Origin: Labrys miyagiensis
Lineage (GTDB): Bacteria; Pseudomonadota; Alphaproteobacteria; Rhizobiales; Labraceae
Direction of reading: 5' to 3'
Length of the DNA: 64,000 nt
Assembly (NCBI RefSeq): GCF_030160835.1
Contig: NZ_BSPC01000069.1
Location: forward strand, 124,001 to 188,000
Both the position numbers and the translations under genes were made by a program. The first letter of the stretch is position 1. Every line of letters starts with the position of its first letter. The notes below the pieces were generated by a model. The model saw only the letters and a list, made by a program, of their open reading frames with translations, was not told the origin of the DNA and searched no databases. Positions 1-8,397 of the stretch are shown here, in pieces.

Positions 1-570
1 GCCCTGGCCGCAGCAGAAGAACAGGCGGCGGGAGCGGATGAGATCAAGCGTCCCGCCATCGGGCAGGCCGGGCAGATAGTCCACCGGCGAGTTGAAATAG
101 ATCTGCCCGTCCAGCGCAGGACCGAAGAAATGGCGCGTGGAATAGACGCCGCTCAGCGCCACCACGCCGGCCACCCAGTCAGGGAAGCGGCACAGGAAAT
201 TGCTGGCGTGGAAGGCGCCCATCGAACAGCCGGAAAGGATGGGCTTGCGCCCGCCCACATGCAGGATCTCCGGCAGCAATTCCTCGCGCACATAGCGGAA
301 ATAGGCTTCGTGCCGGCCGATGCGGCCCTGCAGGTCGTGGCTCTTGGAGAAGAAGCTCTCGCCATCGATGCCGTCGACCGTCCACACCCTGAGTTCACCC
401 GCCTCGATCCGGTCGGCCAGCGCGCCGATGCCGCCGGAATCCTCATATTGGTAGAAGCGGCCATTCGAGGTTGGGAAGATCAGCACCGGACGGCCGGCAT
501 GGCCATAGGTCTTGAATTCCATCTCCCGCCCGAGGTGGTGACTGAACCTTTTGTGATACTCGATCTGCAA
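1..570 (-). CDS. Esterase-family alpha/beta hydrolase (C-terminus cut by window edge)
   Basis: The frame is open from a TTG start at 570 to the window edge, so only the first 190 residues are visible. The N-terminus (QIEYHKRFSHHLGREMEFKTY) and the nucleophile elbow G-C-S-M-G near residue 126 resemble the esterase D/antigen 85-like family of serine hydrolases. A GGAG sequence lies 6 bases before the TTG and inside the stop region of the upstream gene, which supports translational coupling. There is no signal peptide. It follows the ATP-grasp gene on the same strand with a 3-base gap, so the two are probably one operon and act on a common substrate. The Asp and His of the triad would be beyond the edge. 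The substrate is unknown. Confidence 0.75.
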   Translation of the reverse strand, partial: MQIEYHKRFSHHLGREMEFKTYGHAGRPVLIFPTSNGRFYQYEDSGGIGALADRIEAGELRVWTVDGIDGESFFSKSHDLQGRIGRHEAYFRYVREELLPEILHVGGRKPILSGCSMGAFHASNFLCRFPDWVAGVVALSGVYSTRHFFGPALDGQIYFNSPVDYLPGLPDGGTLDLIRSRRLFFCCGQG

Positions 571-573
571 CGC

Positions 574-1740
574 CTACTCCGTAGCCTGGATGAAGCGCAC
601 GATCGCTTTCACCTCATCGAAATCTTCCGAGCGGAACTGATAGGCGAAATTGCCCATCGCCCGGCTGAACACATCCTCGATCGGCGCGAAATGCACGATC
701 CTGTCGCCGTGAGCCTCGAGGACCGCCCGATGGTCATTGATATAACGGATATGCTTCTTGCGGCTGGCGTAGCCGACGAAATAGCGCCCTTTGAACGGCC
801 CACCGTTCTTGTTGTGCACCACCATCTCGGCCCACTCGCGATAGACATCCATGTCATAGGCGTAGTTGACGGCATCCGTCATCCAGGCGCCGGGCGGGCG
901 CATGTTGATCTCCAGCGCCACGATGCGCTGGCCGGCCCGGGTCTGGAAGAATTCGATATGGAAGAATTTCTCGCGAATATCGAAGGCGGCGATGGCCGCC
1001 CGCCCGGCCTTCTCCACCTCGGGATCGATAGAGGGCAGGCAGTAGTAATTGAGGTGGGAGTCGGCATTCACCACCCCCATGATGCTCTGCTCGAAGCGGT
1101 GGCTGGCGGCAAAGACGATGCGCCCGTCACGGTCGACCAGCCCGTCATAGGTGAGGATGATGCCATCGATGAACTGTTCGCAGACATAGCTGACACCGGA
1201 CAGCTTCGCCTTTTCGAAGGCGTCGAGATCCTCGGCTGAGGCGATCTTCACCGTGTTGCTGGCGCCCGAGCCCTGGTCCGGCTTGATCACGACCGAGTAG
1301 CCGACACGGGTGACGAAGGCTTCCACGCCGGCGCGGTCGACATATTTTTCCTGCCGGATGGTCTCGATGCCCGCTCTATCGAAGAAGTCGCGCATCTTCG
1401 ACTTGTGCTTCAGGTTTTCGACGAAATCGCGCCGGATGCCGGGAATGTTGAAATCGGTGCGGATGCCGGCATCCTGCTCGAGCCAATGCTCGTTGAGGGA
1501 TTCGAAACGGTCGATCCGGCCCCAGCGATGGATGAAATGGCCCATGGCGCGCAGCACCTGGTCCTCGTTCTCCATGTCGGCGATGCGGTAATATTCGTTG
1601 AGCGCGCCCTTGAGCTTGGGCGAGAGCTGCTCATAAGGCGCATCGCCGATGCCCAGCACCGTGGCGCCGGCCTGCCGCAGGCGATCGCAGAATTCCGCGC
1701 CATTGACGGGAAAATGCGGAGAAAAGAACACGAACTTCAA
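574..1740 (-). CDS. ATP-grasp domain ligase
   Basis: The 388-residue protein has an N-terminal Rossmann-like segment (MKFVFFSPHFP) and a central ATP-grasp fold. It shows a lysine-containing strand with glycine-rich loop (VIKPDQGSGASNTVKI, about residues 150-165), an E-x-F-I-D-G strand (190s) and the Mg-binding strand ALEINMRPPG (about 275-285). Members join a carboxylate to an amine or thiol through an acyl-phosphate. It is annotated in this family as carbamoyl-phosphate-synthase-large-subunit-like but lacks the other CarB domains. It lies directly upstream of the esterase gene. The specific substrate cannot be read from the sequence. Confidence 0.8.
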   Translation of the reverse strand: MKFVFFSPHFPVNGAEFCDRLRQAGATVLGIGDAPYEQLSPKLKGALNEYYRIADMENEDQVLRAMGHFIHRWGRIDRFESLNEHWLEQDAGIRTDFNIPGIRRDFVENLKHKSKMRDFFDRAGIETIRQEKYVDRAGVEAFVTRVGYSVVIKPDQGSGASNTVKIASAEDLDAFEKAKLSGVSYVCEQFIDGIILTYDGLVDRDGRIVFAASHRFEQSIMGVVNADSHLNYYCLPSIDPEVEKAGRAAIAAFDIREKFFHIEFFQTRAGQRIVALEINMRPPGAWMTDAVNYAYDMDVYREWAEMVVHNKNGGPFKGRYFVGYASRKKHIRYINDHRAVLEAHGDRIVHFAPIEDVFSRAMGNFAYQFRSEDFDEVKAIVRFIQATE

Positions 1741-1820
1741 GGAGGGAAGCTCCTGGCGGGAAGACTCGCTCCCCGCTTACAGCATGATTGCCCCCAATTG
1801 AAGCTCTCCCACCCGACGAA

Positions 1821-3587
1821 TCAGGCCTCGATCAACGGATGAGGCTCGAACTGCCTGCCGGCGGCTTCTCCAACCTGATAGGAAGGCGGATGCACGGCGC
1901 GGCGGCTGCGGCTTGTCTTGGTCGTAAAATTCAGGCCGAGCTTGTCGATCTCCTCATCGACCACCGAGTGTTTGAGCATAACGAGATCGCGGCCGCTGGA
2001 TTTCACAGCCTTAGCCTGCCTGGCCTCGCGGATTGCCTGCAACTTGCCCGAGATGCCGCTTGCCAAGCCGACCTGGAAAGAGTTCAGGGCCGTGCGGCGC
2101 TGGCCGCCGTACAGGCCGAGATAGATTTCACCATGGCGGAACCTCTCGCTCTCGGCCTCGAAGGTCGCCTCGATCAATTCGTGCAAAAAGCGGGCCGCTT
2201 CGACATCGACCTTCAGGCCGAAATAGATATAGTGCCGGGAACCATCCTGCCCCTGTTGCACCCAGACCCGGCAGTCGCAGAAGGCCGCGATCGGCGGAAC
2301 GCAATCGTCGATGGAGGCCCGCCTGCTGCGTCCCGTCTCCATTGTCACGCCGATAGCTTCGGATCTGCGCACCGAAACCTCGTCGAGCGACAGATCGTAG
2401 CGGGCGAGGAGTTCGGCGACCTTGGCGGCAGCGGCCATGGCCTCCTCTTCGCTGCAGCCCTGAGCGACCGTCTTGCCCCGCAAGCCGATGATGCGCTGGA
2501 TGGCGCGATCAAGTTCGCTCTTGTCGGCCGTCCCGCTCTCTTTCACGCCCGGCGCATCCGCGAAGGCAAGCCGCGCCCGCAACCGCTTGAACAAGGCGCC
2601 GGCTCCCGGTTGCATCTGTCCATGTTCGATATAAGCGGCGATCTCGGCGCCGGCCTGGTCCAGAACCTCGGAATGACCTGCCACGCCGGCTTGGGCACGG
2701 CGGGCAATCGTCTCCATCCAGATTGCGGCGATACGCGCATAGGCATCGGCCAGTCCCTCCGGCGCCCCGAATTCAGCCTGGCCGAAGCAGCCGCAGGCAT
2801 CCACCAAATTGGCGAGCGACGCCGCCTGCCTGATTTCAGCGATGAGTTCGACGTCATCGGCCGCATCTTCCAGGGCGATCCACTCAAGAGCGAGTCTTTC
2901 CGCCTCGCGTAAATTCGACAGGCGCTCGGCGATTGCGGCGAAAGCGTCATTCTCAAGAGGCATTGTCAGAAAACCGTGCCGCGCCATCTCACGATAAAGG
3001 GCGGCGGCGCAACGATAGCCGTTGCCAAGCGGCCGGCCCGGCTTGATGAAAGCCCTTGCGTTGGCCAACAGGGCCTCATCCATCAGGAAAAGCGGTGAGA
3101 TGAGGACGTGACGTCCGCTCTCCAACGGGCAGAGCCGCATGGCTGTGAAGAAACCCGCCGCTTCGGCCGCGATCTTGCTGTTGAGGATGATCAGGCGTGC
3201 GCCGGTGGCGACATCCTTGACGCTGACCAGATCCTCATCCTGCCGTCCGATGATCTCGACCAAGTGAAACTGCGCGGTCGCAAGCGCCCGCAAGGCGGCG
3301 CGGTCTACATCGGTCGTCGCTTTGGCGGAGCGCAGATAACGGTCCATCATGGTGGACCCGCTCATCGAGGGCGTGAAGAGTTCAAGGTCATGCGCCATTG
3401 CCATCAGGCAGCTCCTGACGCTTTCGTCCTCGGGCACCTCCGCATGACCGGCCAGCCACCGGAACACGGTTTTCATGATCTGCCCACCGGCAACCAGCCC
3501 CTGCGCTAGGGCGTCTATGCGCGCTCCAAGGGCTTCCAGGATATCGAAATCGGCTTCGACATCGTCTCTCGCTCCATCCAGCGGCAT
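1821..3587 (-). CDS. Large DUF2786-domain protein
   Basis: The 588-residue protein has a C-terminal DUF2786 domain (about residues 375-420: IIGLRGKTVAQGCSEEEAMAA, then LLARYDLSLDEVSV). A cysteine- and aromatic-rich region follows, of the kind usually found beside DUF2786. The first 370 residues are alpha-helical and not recognised. The start is the ATG at 3587 because AGAGGG lies 8 bases upstream; the frame continues 33 codons further without a ribosome site. No signal peptide or membrane segment is seen. DUF2786 proteins are often phage- or plasmid-associated, but no mobile genes are nearby. Function unknown. Confidence 0.7.
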   Translation of the reverse strand: MPLDGARDDVEADFDILEALGARIDALAQGLVAGGQIMKTVFRWLAGHAEVPEDESVRSCLMAMAHDLELFTPSMSGSTMMDRYLRSAKATTDVDRAALRALATAQFHLVEIIGRQDEDLVSVKDVATGARLIILNSKIAAEAAGFFTAMRLCPLESGRHVLISPLFLMDEALLANARAFIKPGRPLGNGYRCAAALYREMARHGFLTMPLENDAFAAIAERLSNLREAERLALEWIALEDAADDVELIAEIRQAASLANLVDACGCFGQAEFGAPEGLADAYARIAAIWMETIARRAQAGVAGHSEVLDQAGAEIAAYIEHGQMQPGAGALFKRLRARLAFADAPGVKESGTADKSELDRAIQRIIGLRGKTVAQGCSEEEAMAAAAKVAELLARYDLSLDEVSVRRSEAIGVTMETGRSRRASIDDCVPPIAAFCDCRVWVQQGQDGSRHYIYFGLKVDVEAARFLHELIEATFEAESERFRHGEIYLGLYGGQRRTALNSFQVGLASGISGKLQAIREARQAKAVKSSGRDLVMLKHSVVDEEIDKLGLNFTTKTSRSRRAVHPPSYQVGEAAGRQFEPHPLIEA

Positions 3588-3704
3588 AATGAAACCCTCT
3601 CGTAGCAAGGCTCGGCCTGGCCGCTCATCCCCATGACTTACGATGATGGGGCATCGAAGGAAGCGGCTGCCAGGTAGGCCGTTCATTTCGAATCAAGGGG
3701 AATC

Positions 3705-4055
3705 TTGCGCCTTTCCGGCATTAGCTTGCAACGGCCCAGCCGCTTTCCTCACAGCAACAAGGCCTTGGCAGTCAGCGTGTATCCGCGCCGGCGCGAACTC
3801 GTGCTGGCGAGTTTTCCCGAAGGCACGCGCCTGTCGGAGCCGGCTGGCGGCTTCCTGTTCTGGCTGGAATGCTCGGGCCTCGACGCGCTGGCGGCGGCGG
3901 CGGCAAGGTAGGAGGGCATCGCCGTGGCACCCGGGCCGATCTTCTCGGCCCATGGCGGGGTTGGGCACTGCCTGCGGCTGAGCGCGAGGCTGAAGCTGAC
4001 GCCGAAGGTAGAGAGCGCAATCCGGCGTTTGGGAGAGCTGGCGCGGCGGAGTTAG
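3705..4055 (+). pseudogene. Remnant of a MocR/PdxR-type GntR-aminotransferase regulator
   Basis: Translation gives a C-terminal fragment of a fold-type I aminotransferase regulator: LVLASFPEGTRLSEPAGGF followed by FWLE, then an in-frame TAG at 3909-3911, then EGIAVAPGPIFSAHGG and CLRLS, ending at a TAG at 4053. The two halves are in the same frame and match the order seen at the C-terminus of MocR proteins (PAGG-x-x-x-W-x-E, then I-x-x-APG-x-x-FS). The N-terminal HTH and the PLP-lysine region are absent. It is therefore a truncated relic with a nonsense codon. It lies just downstream of hutU, on the opposite strand. Confidence 0.65.
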
Positions 4056-4190
4056 TCCCCCGGGTGCGCGGACGTCTCGTCCGCTCTTGGACCACCTGCC
4101 GCAAAAGAAAGGGCACCAACCTCAACGGTGGCGCCCTTATTGCATGCGTTGTCGCTTCCAAGAGCGGACGAGACGTCCGCGCACCCGGGA
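4056..4190. repeat. Family A palindromic repeat, copy 1
   Basis: Two arms of about 33 bp (4059-4091 and 4157-4189) are reverse complements of each other and carry the core GCGCGGACGTCTCGTCCGC. The 65-bp centre holds a separate hairpin that looks like the hutU terminator. The same arm sequence returns at 40201, 45526 and, in variant form, elsewhere in the window. Confidence 0.85.
4102..4139 (-). terminator. Probable Rho-independent terminator of hutU
   Basis: On the minus strand, AAGGGCGCCACC and GGTTGGTGCCCTT form a stem, followed by the U-rich run TTCTTTTG. It begins 58 bases after the hutU stop codon and lies inside the loop of repeat copy A1. Confidence 0.6.
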
Positions 4191-4196
4191 AGAATC

Positions 4197-5870
4197 TTAC
4201 TTGCCCACCATCGGCAGGTTCAGGCCCTGCTCCTTGGCGCAATCGATGGCGATCTGGTAGCCGGCGTCGGCGTGGCGCATCACGCCGGTGCCGGGGTCGT
4301 TGACCAGCACGCGGGCGAGGCGGCGGTCGGCGTCCTCGGTGCCGTCGCAGACGATGACCATGCCCGAATGCTGCGAGAAGCCCATGCCGACGCCGCCGCC
4401 ATGATGCAGCGACACCCAGGTCGCCCCCGAGGCGGTGTTGAGCAGGGCGTTGAGCAGCGGCCAGTCGGACACGGCGTCCGAGCCGTCGCGCATGGATTCG
4501 GTCTCGCGGTTGGGCGAGGAGACCGAACCTGAGTCGAGATGGTCGCGGCCGATGACGATCGGGGCGGAGAGCTCGCCGTTGCGCACCATCTCGTTGAAGG
4601 CGAGGCCGAGGCGGTGGCGCTGGCCCAGGCCCACCCAGCAGATGCGCGCCGGCAGGCCCTGGAAGGCGATGCGCTCGCTGGCCATGTCGAGCCAGTTGTG
4701 GAGATGCTTGTCGTCGGGGATCAGTTCCTTGACCTTGGCGTCGGTCTTGGCGATGTCGGCCGGGTCGCCCGAGAGCGCGGCCCAGCGGAACGGGCCGATG
4801 CCGCGGCAGAACAGCGGGCGGATATAGGCGGGCACGAAGCCGGGGAAATCGAAGGCGTTCTCGACGCCGACTTCCTGGGCCATCTGGCGGATATTGTTGC
4901 CGTAATCGAAGGTCGGCACGCCCATCTGCTGAAAGGCTAGCATGGCGCGCACATGGGCGGCCATCGACTTCTTGGCCTCGGCGACGACATGAGCCGGCTC
5001 GGTGCGGGCACGCTCCTTGTACTCGGCCCAGGTCCAGCCGATCGGCAGGTAGCCGTTCAGCGGATCATGCGCGGAGGTCTGGTCGGTGACCATGTCGGGG
5101 CGGACGCCGCGGCGTACCAGTTCGGGCAGGATCTCGGCGGCGTTGCCCAGCAGGGCGATCGAGACGGCCTCCTTGCGATCGCAATGATGCTTGATGAGCT
5201 CGAGCGCGTCATCGAGATCCTTGGCCTGCTTGTCGACATAGCGGGTGCGCAGACGGAAATCGATGCTCTGCTGCTGGCATTCGATGTTCAGCGACACCGC
5301 GCCGGCGAGGGTCGCGGCCAGCGGCTGGGCGCCGCCCATGCCGCCAAGGCCCGCGGTCAGCACCCAGCGGCCCGCGAGGTCGCCGCCATAATGCTGGCGG
5401 CCGGCTTCGACGAAGGTCTCGTAGGTGCCCTGCACGATGCCCTGCGAACCGATATAGATCCAGGAGCCGGCCGTCATCTGGCCATACATCATCAGGCCCT
5501 CGGCATCGAGCTGGTTGAACTTCTCCCAGGTCGCCCAATGAGGCACCAGGTTGGAGTTGGCGATCAGCACGCGCGGGGCGTCGGCATGGGTCTTGAACAC
5601 GCCGACCGGCTTGCCGGACTGCACCAGCAGCGTCTCGTCATTATCAAGCGTCTTGAGCGTGCGGACGATGGTGTCGAAGCTCTCCCAGTCGCGGGCGGCG
5701 CGGCCAATGCCGCCATAAACCACCAGCTCCTTGGGGTTCTCGGCAACATCGGGATCGAGATTGTTCATGAGCATGCGCAGCGGCGCTTCGGTCAGCCAGC
5801 TCTTGGCGTTGAGCTGGGTCCCACGCGGCGCGCGGATTTCGACATCACGGAAACGGGCATTGCTGAGCAT
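4197..5870 (-). CDS. hutU: Urocanate hydratase
   Basis: The 557-residue protein has the standard length of urocanase. It hydrates urocanate to 4-imidazolone-5-propionate in cytosolic histidine degradation, using tightly bound NAD+. The glycine-rich NAD loop [10 protein letters not shown] is at residues 174-183. Cys411 in [11 protein letters not shown] lines up with the essential Cys410 of the Pseudomonas putida enzyme. The ATG at 5870 is preceded by GAGAGG. It has its own upstream region with a HutC-type operator and is separated from hutC by about 180 bp containing a repeat, so it may be transcribed both alone and with hutC. Confidence 0.97.
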   Translation of the reverse strand: MLSNARFRDVEIRAPRGTQLNAKSWLTEAPLRMLMNNLDPDVAENPKELVVYGGIGRAARDWESFDTIVRTLKTLDNDETLLVQSGKPVGVFKTHADAPRVLIANSNLVPHWATWEKFNQLDAEGLMMYGQMTAGSWIYIGSQGIVQGTYETFVEAGRQHYGGDLAGRWVLTAGLGGMGGAQPLAATLAGAVSLNIECQQQSIDFRLRTRYVDKQAKDLDDALELIKHHCDRKEAVSIALLGNAAEILPELVRRGVRPDMVTDQTSAHDPLNGYLPIGWTWAEYKERARTEPAHVVAEAKKSMAAHVRAMLAFQQMGVPTFDYGNNIRQMAQEVGVENAFDFPGFVPAYIRPLFCRGIGPFRWAALSGDPADIAKTDAKVKELIPDDKHLHNWLDMASERIAFQGLPARICWVGLGQRHRLGLAFNEMVRNGELSAPIVIGRDHLDSGSVSSPNRETESMRDGSDAVSDWPLLNALLNTASGATWVSLHHGGGVGMGFSQHSGMVIVCDGTEDADRRLARVLVNDPGTGVMRHADAGYQIAIDCAKEQGLNLPMVGK

Positions 5871-5887
5871 GTATAGAGCCTCTCATG

Positions 5888-5904
5888 ATTTGTATATACA
5901 AGTA
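5888..5904. promoter_or_regulatory. HutC-type operator upstream of hutU
   Basis: The perfect palindrome TTGTATATACAA at 5890-5901 reads ACTTGTATATACAAAT on the hutU strand. It is one base away from the CTTGTATGTACAAG site described for Pseudomonas HutC. It lies about 20 bases before the hutU start, where bound repressor would block transcription. Confidence 0.7.
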
Positions 5905-5946
5905 AGACGCGAAATTGGGCCATTGTCAAGAGGAATGCAGCCATCG

Positions 5947-6049
5947 GAGGCGTTCCTGGGACCGCAGGCGTCTCGCCTGCATCTTCCTCTCCTGCAGGCG
6001 GCCCGTCTCCAAGAGCAGGCGGGACGCCTGCGGTCCCAGGAACGCTTCC
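5947..6049. repeat. Family A palindromic repeat, copy 2 (GCAGGCGTCTCGCCTGC subtype)
   Basis: Inverted arms run from 5950 (GCGTTCCTGGGACCGCAGGC) to 6045. The core is an inner palindrome of the type GCAGGCGTCTCGCCTGC. It fills the hutC-hutU spacer and is nearly identical to copy A9 at 61319. Confidence 0.85.
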
Positions 6050-6052
6050 CAG

Positions 6053-6847
6053 CTACCCCACCCTGTTCGACTGCCTTCTGTTCTCGATCCGGTAGCGCCC
6101 GCCGGGAAGCAGCAATCGCACCGAGGTCACCACGTGATCCGGCGGCTCGACATCCTCGCCCTCCGGCGCCGGCGCGCCGATCCAGCCCGTCGCCCAGGTG
6201 CGGCGGCGGATCAACAGACAGGGATCGGCGCGCGAAATCGCCAGCAGCTTGCACTCCCAGGGCTGGGGCAGCACGGCCTCGATGCGATGCTCCGCCTCGC
6301 TCCAGGGCACCACGGCACTCAGCACCTCGTTGGGCGTCAGTTTCGAGAAATCCGCCGTCAGATAGTCCGGCACCACCAGGGGATTGACGAAGCGATCCTC
6401 GAGCTGGATCGGCACGTCATTCTCGCAATGCACAATGATCGAGTGAAAAACCGGGCTGCCGAGCGTCAATTCGAGGAGATCGGCCACATCCGGCGTCGCC
6501 TTGAGCGTATCGAGGAGCAGCACCTGCGCGGTGTAATCATGGCCGCGACCGCGGATCTCGTCGGCGATGTTGCTGACGGCGAAGACATCCGAACGGCTAT
6601 TGCCGCCGGCCACGAAGGAGCCCCGGCCCTGCATGCGCACCAGCACGCCTTCCAGGCTCAGCTCGCGCAGCGCCCGGTTGACCGTCATGCGGCTGACGCC
6701 AAGCTGCTCGACCAGCTCGCTCTCGGAGGGAATGCGATGCTCCGGTGGCCATTCGCCGCTGCGCACACGCGTCAGGATATGCTGCTTCACCTCGGCATAG
6801 AGCGGTGTGGGGGCGATATCCGGCTTCTTTTCCGGCACCATGCTCAT
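6053..6847 (-). CDS. hutC: Histidine utilization repressor HutC (GntR family)
   Basis: The 264-residue regulator has an N-terminal winged helix (about residues 15-80: IPSESELVEQLGVSRMTVNR, then GRGSFVAG) and a C-terminal UTRA effector domain. In this family urocanate is the inducer. The start at 6847 is chosen because AAGGA lies 11 bases upstream; the frame is open further but without support. It is divergent from hutF across a 113-bp region holding a second HutC-type operator, so it is probably autoregulated. The last residues abut repeat A2. Identification rests on the domain order and the hut context. Confidence 0.93.
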   Translation of the reverse strand: MSMVPEKKPDIAPTPLYAEVKQHILTRVRSGEWPPEHRIPSESELVEQLGVSRMTVNRALRELSLEGVLVRMQGRGSFVAGGNSRSDVFAVSNIADEIRGRGHDYTAQVLLLDTLKATPDVADLLELTLGSPVFHSIIVHCENDVPIQLEDRFVNPLVVPDYLTADFSKLTPNEVLSAVVPWSEAEHRIEAVLPQPWECKLLAISRADPCLLIRRRTWATGWIGAPAPEGEDVEPPDHVVTSVRLLLPGGRYRIENRRQSNRVG

Positions 6848-6912
6848 ATTTGCAGCATCCTTCAAAAAAGAGTCACGCCAGCATCGCTCTGTGCTTGCAC
6901 CTTCTGAAAAAT

Positions 6913-6938
6913 TATGTATAGAGCTTATACATACAAGT
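6913..6938. promoter_or_regulatory. HutC-type operator in the hutC-hutF divergent region
   Basis: The site CTTATACATACAAG at 6924-6937 reads CTTGTATGTATAAG on the other strand, one base from the known HutC site. An overlapping half-site TATGTATA at 6914-6920 may allow a second dimer. It is 23 bases before the hutF start. Confidence 0.7.
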
Positions 6939-6960
6939 TGCGCACACATCGGTACCAAAT

Positions 6961-8355
6961 ATGCCCGATTCTCGTCCTCAACTCCAGAGCGCTCATGGCC
7001 TGCATGCAAGCAGGGCCCTTCTGCCGGATGGCTGGGCGGAGAATGTGCGTATCGAAATCGACGGGGCGGGCCTGATCACCGCAGTGAAGCCGAATGCGCC
7101 CTCCGACGGGGCCGAGATCGCCGCCGGACCGGTGGTACCGACCCTGCCCAACCTCCACTCCCACGCCTTCCAGCGCGCCATGGCCGGCCTTGCCGAGGTT
7201 TCCGGCGCCGGCAATGACAGTTTCTGGACCTGGCGCGAGGAGATGTACCGCACGGTCGGCGAGATCACGCCCGAGGATGCGCAGGCGATCGCCACGAGGC
7301 TCTATGTCGATCTCCTGAAATCCGGCTTCGGCGCGATCGCCGAGTTCCACTACCTCCACCACGACAAGTCCGGCGCCCTTTATGCCGACCGCGCCGAAAC
7401 GTCGAAGCGCATCCTCGCCGCCGCTGAGGCCAGCGGCATCGGCATGACGCTGCTGCCCGTGTTCTACGCCCACGCCAATTTCGGCGGCATCGCGCCGCAT
7501 GAGGGCCAGCGCCGCTTCATCCACGATGTCGACGGCTTCGAGAGGCTGATGGGCGAGCTCGGCCCGGCCTGCGGCCAGGCCGGCGCCACGCTCGGATACG
7601 CCTTCCATTCGCTGCGCGCCGCCACGCCGGAAGAGATGAACACGCTGCTGGCGAGCCTGCCCAACAGCGGCCCGCTCCACATCCACATCGCCGAGCAGCA
7701 GAAGGAAGTGGATGATTCCATCGCGTGGAGCGGCAAGCGCCCGATGCAATGGCTGTTCGACCATATGCCCGTAGACGAGCGTTGGTGCCTGATCCACGCG
7801 ACCCATGCCAACCCGACCGAGGTCGAGCGCATGGCGGCGAGCGGCGCCGTGGCGGGCCTCTGCCCGGCGACGGAAGCCAATCTCGGTGACGGCATCTTCG
7901 AGGCGGTCGCCTATCGCGGCAGGCAGGGGCGCCTCGGCATCGGCACCGACAGCCATATCTCGACCAGCGTCGCCGAGGAACTACGCACGCTCGAATATTC
8001 GCAGCGCCTGCGCGACGAGCGGCGCAACCGCCTCGCCGATGGTCCGCACCGCTCCGTCGGCCGCGACATCTATGACGCGGCACTGGCCGGCGGCGCCCAG
8101 GCGCTCGGCCAGCCGATCGGTGCGATCGCGCCCGGCAAGCTGGCCAGCCTCGTTGTTCTGGACGGCGATGACGCTTTTATAGACACCGCCAAAAATGACG
8201 CCATACTCGATCGGTGGCTGTTCGCACTCGGCGACCGAGCGGTGAGGGATGTCATGGTGGCGGGGCAGTGGCGCATCCGCGAGGGTCGCCACGACCAGGA
8301 CGAAACCATCAACGCGGCGTTCAAGACCGCGATCAGAAAACTAGCCCGCCACTGA
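6961..8355 (+). CDS. hutF: Formimidoylglutamate deiminase
   Basis: The 464-residue amidohydrolase converts N-formimidoyl-L-glutamate to N-formyl-L-glutamate and ammonia, the proteobacterial branch of histidine breakdown. Metal-site motifs are in order: LPNLHSHAFQRAM (about residue 65), HIHIAEQ (about 240), HATHANPTE (about 280) and the Asp of GIGTDSHIS (about 330). No Shine-Dalgarno sequence is visible before the ATG at 6961, and the operator ends 23 bases upstream, so the message may be leaderless. The presence of HutF predicts that HutG (N-formylglutamate amidohydrolase) exists elsewhere in the genome. Confidence 0.95.
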   Translation: MPDSRPQLQSAHGLHASRALLPDGWAENVRIEIDGAGLITAVKPNAPSDGAEIAAGPVVPTLPNLHSHAFQRAMAGLAEVSGAGNDSFWTWREEMYRTVGEITPEDAQAIATRLYVDLLKSGFGAIAEFHYLHHDKSGALYADRAETSKRILAAAEASGIGMTLLPVFYAHANFGGIAPHEGQRRFIHDVDGFERLMGELGPACGQAGATLGYAFHSLRAATPEEMNTLLASLPNSGPLHIHIAEQQKEVDDSIAWSGKRPMQWLFDHMPVDERWCLIHATHANPTEVERMAASGAVAGLCPATEANLGDGIFEAVAYRGRQGRLGIGTDSHISTSVAEELRTLEYSQRLRDERRNRLADGPHRSVGRDIYDAALAGGAQALGQPIGAIAPGKLASLVVLDGDDAFIDTAKNDAILDRWLFALGDRAVRDVMVAGQWRIREGRHDQDETINAAFKTAIRKLARH

Positions 8356-8363
8356 GGCGGGCT
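8343..8363 (+). promoter_or_regulatory. Hairpin spanning the hutF stop codon
   Basis: AGCCCGCC and GGCGGGCT form an 8-bp perfect stem with the loop ACTGA, which contains the TGA stop of hutF. No U-tract follows. It may protect or attenuate the message ahead of the transporter genes. Confidence 0.4.
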
Positions 8364-8397
8364 GGAAAGACAACGTGAACCCACAGGGGACCAAACC

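Noticed and set aside
130-1239. Open plus-strand frame at the left edge
   Set aside because: It overlaps two minus-strand genes with recognisable domains and has no domain of its own.
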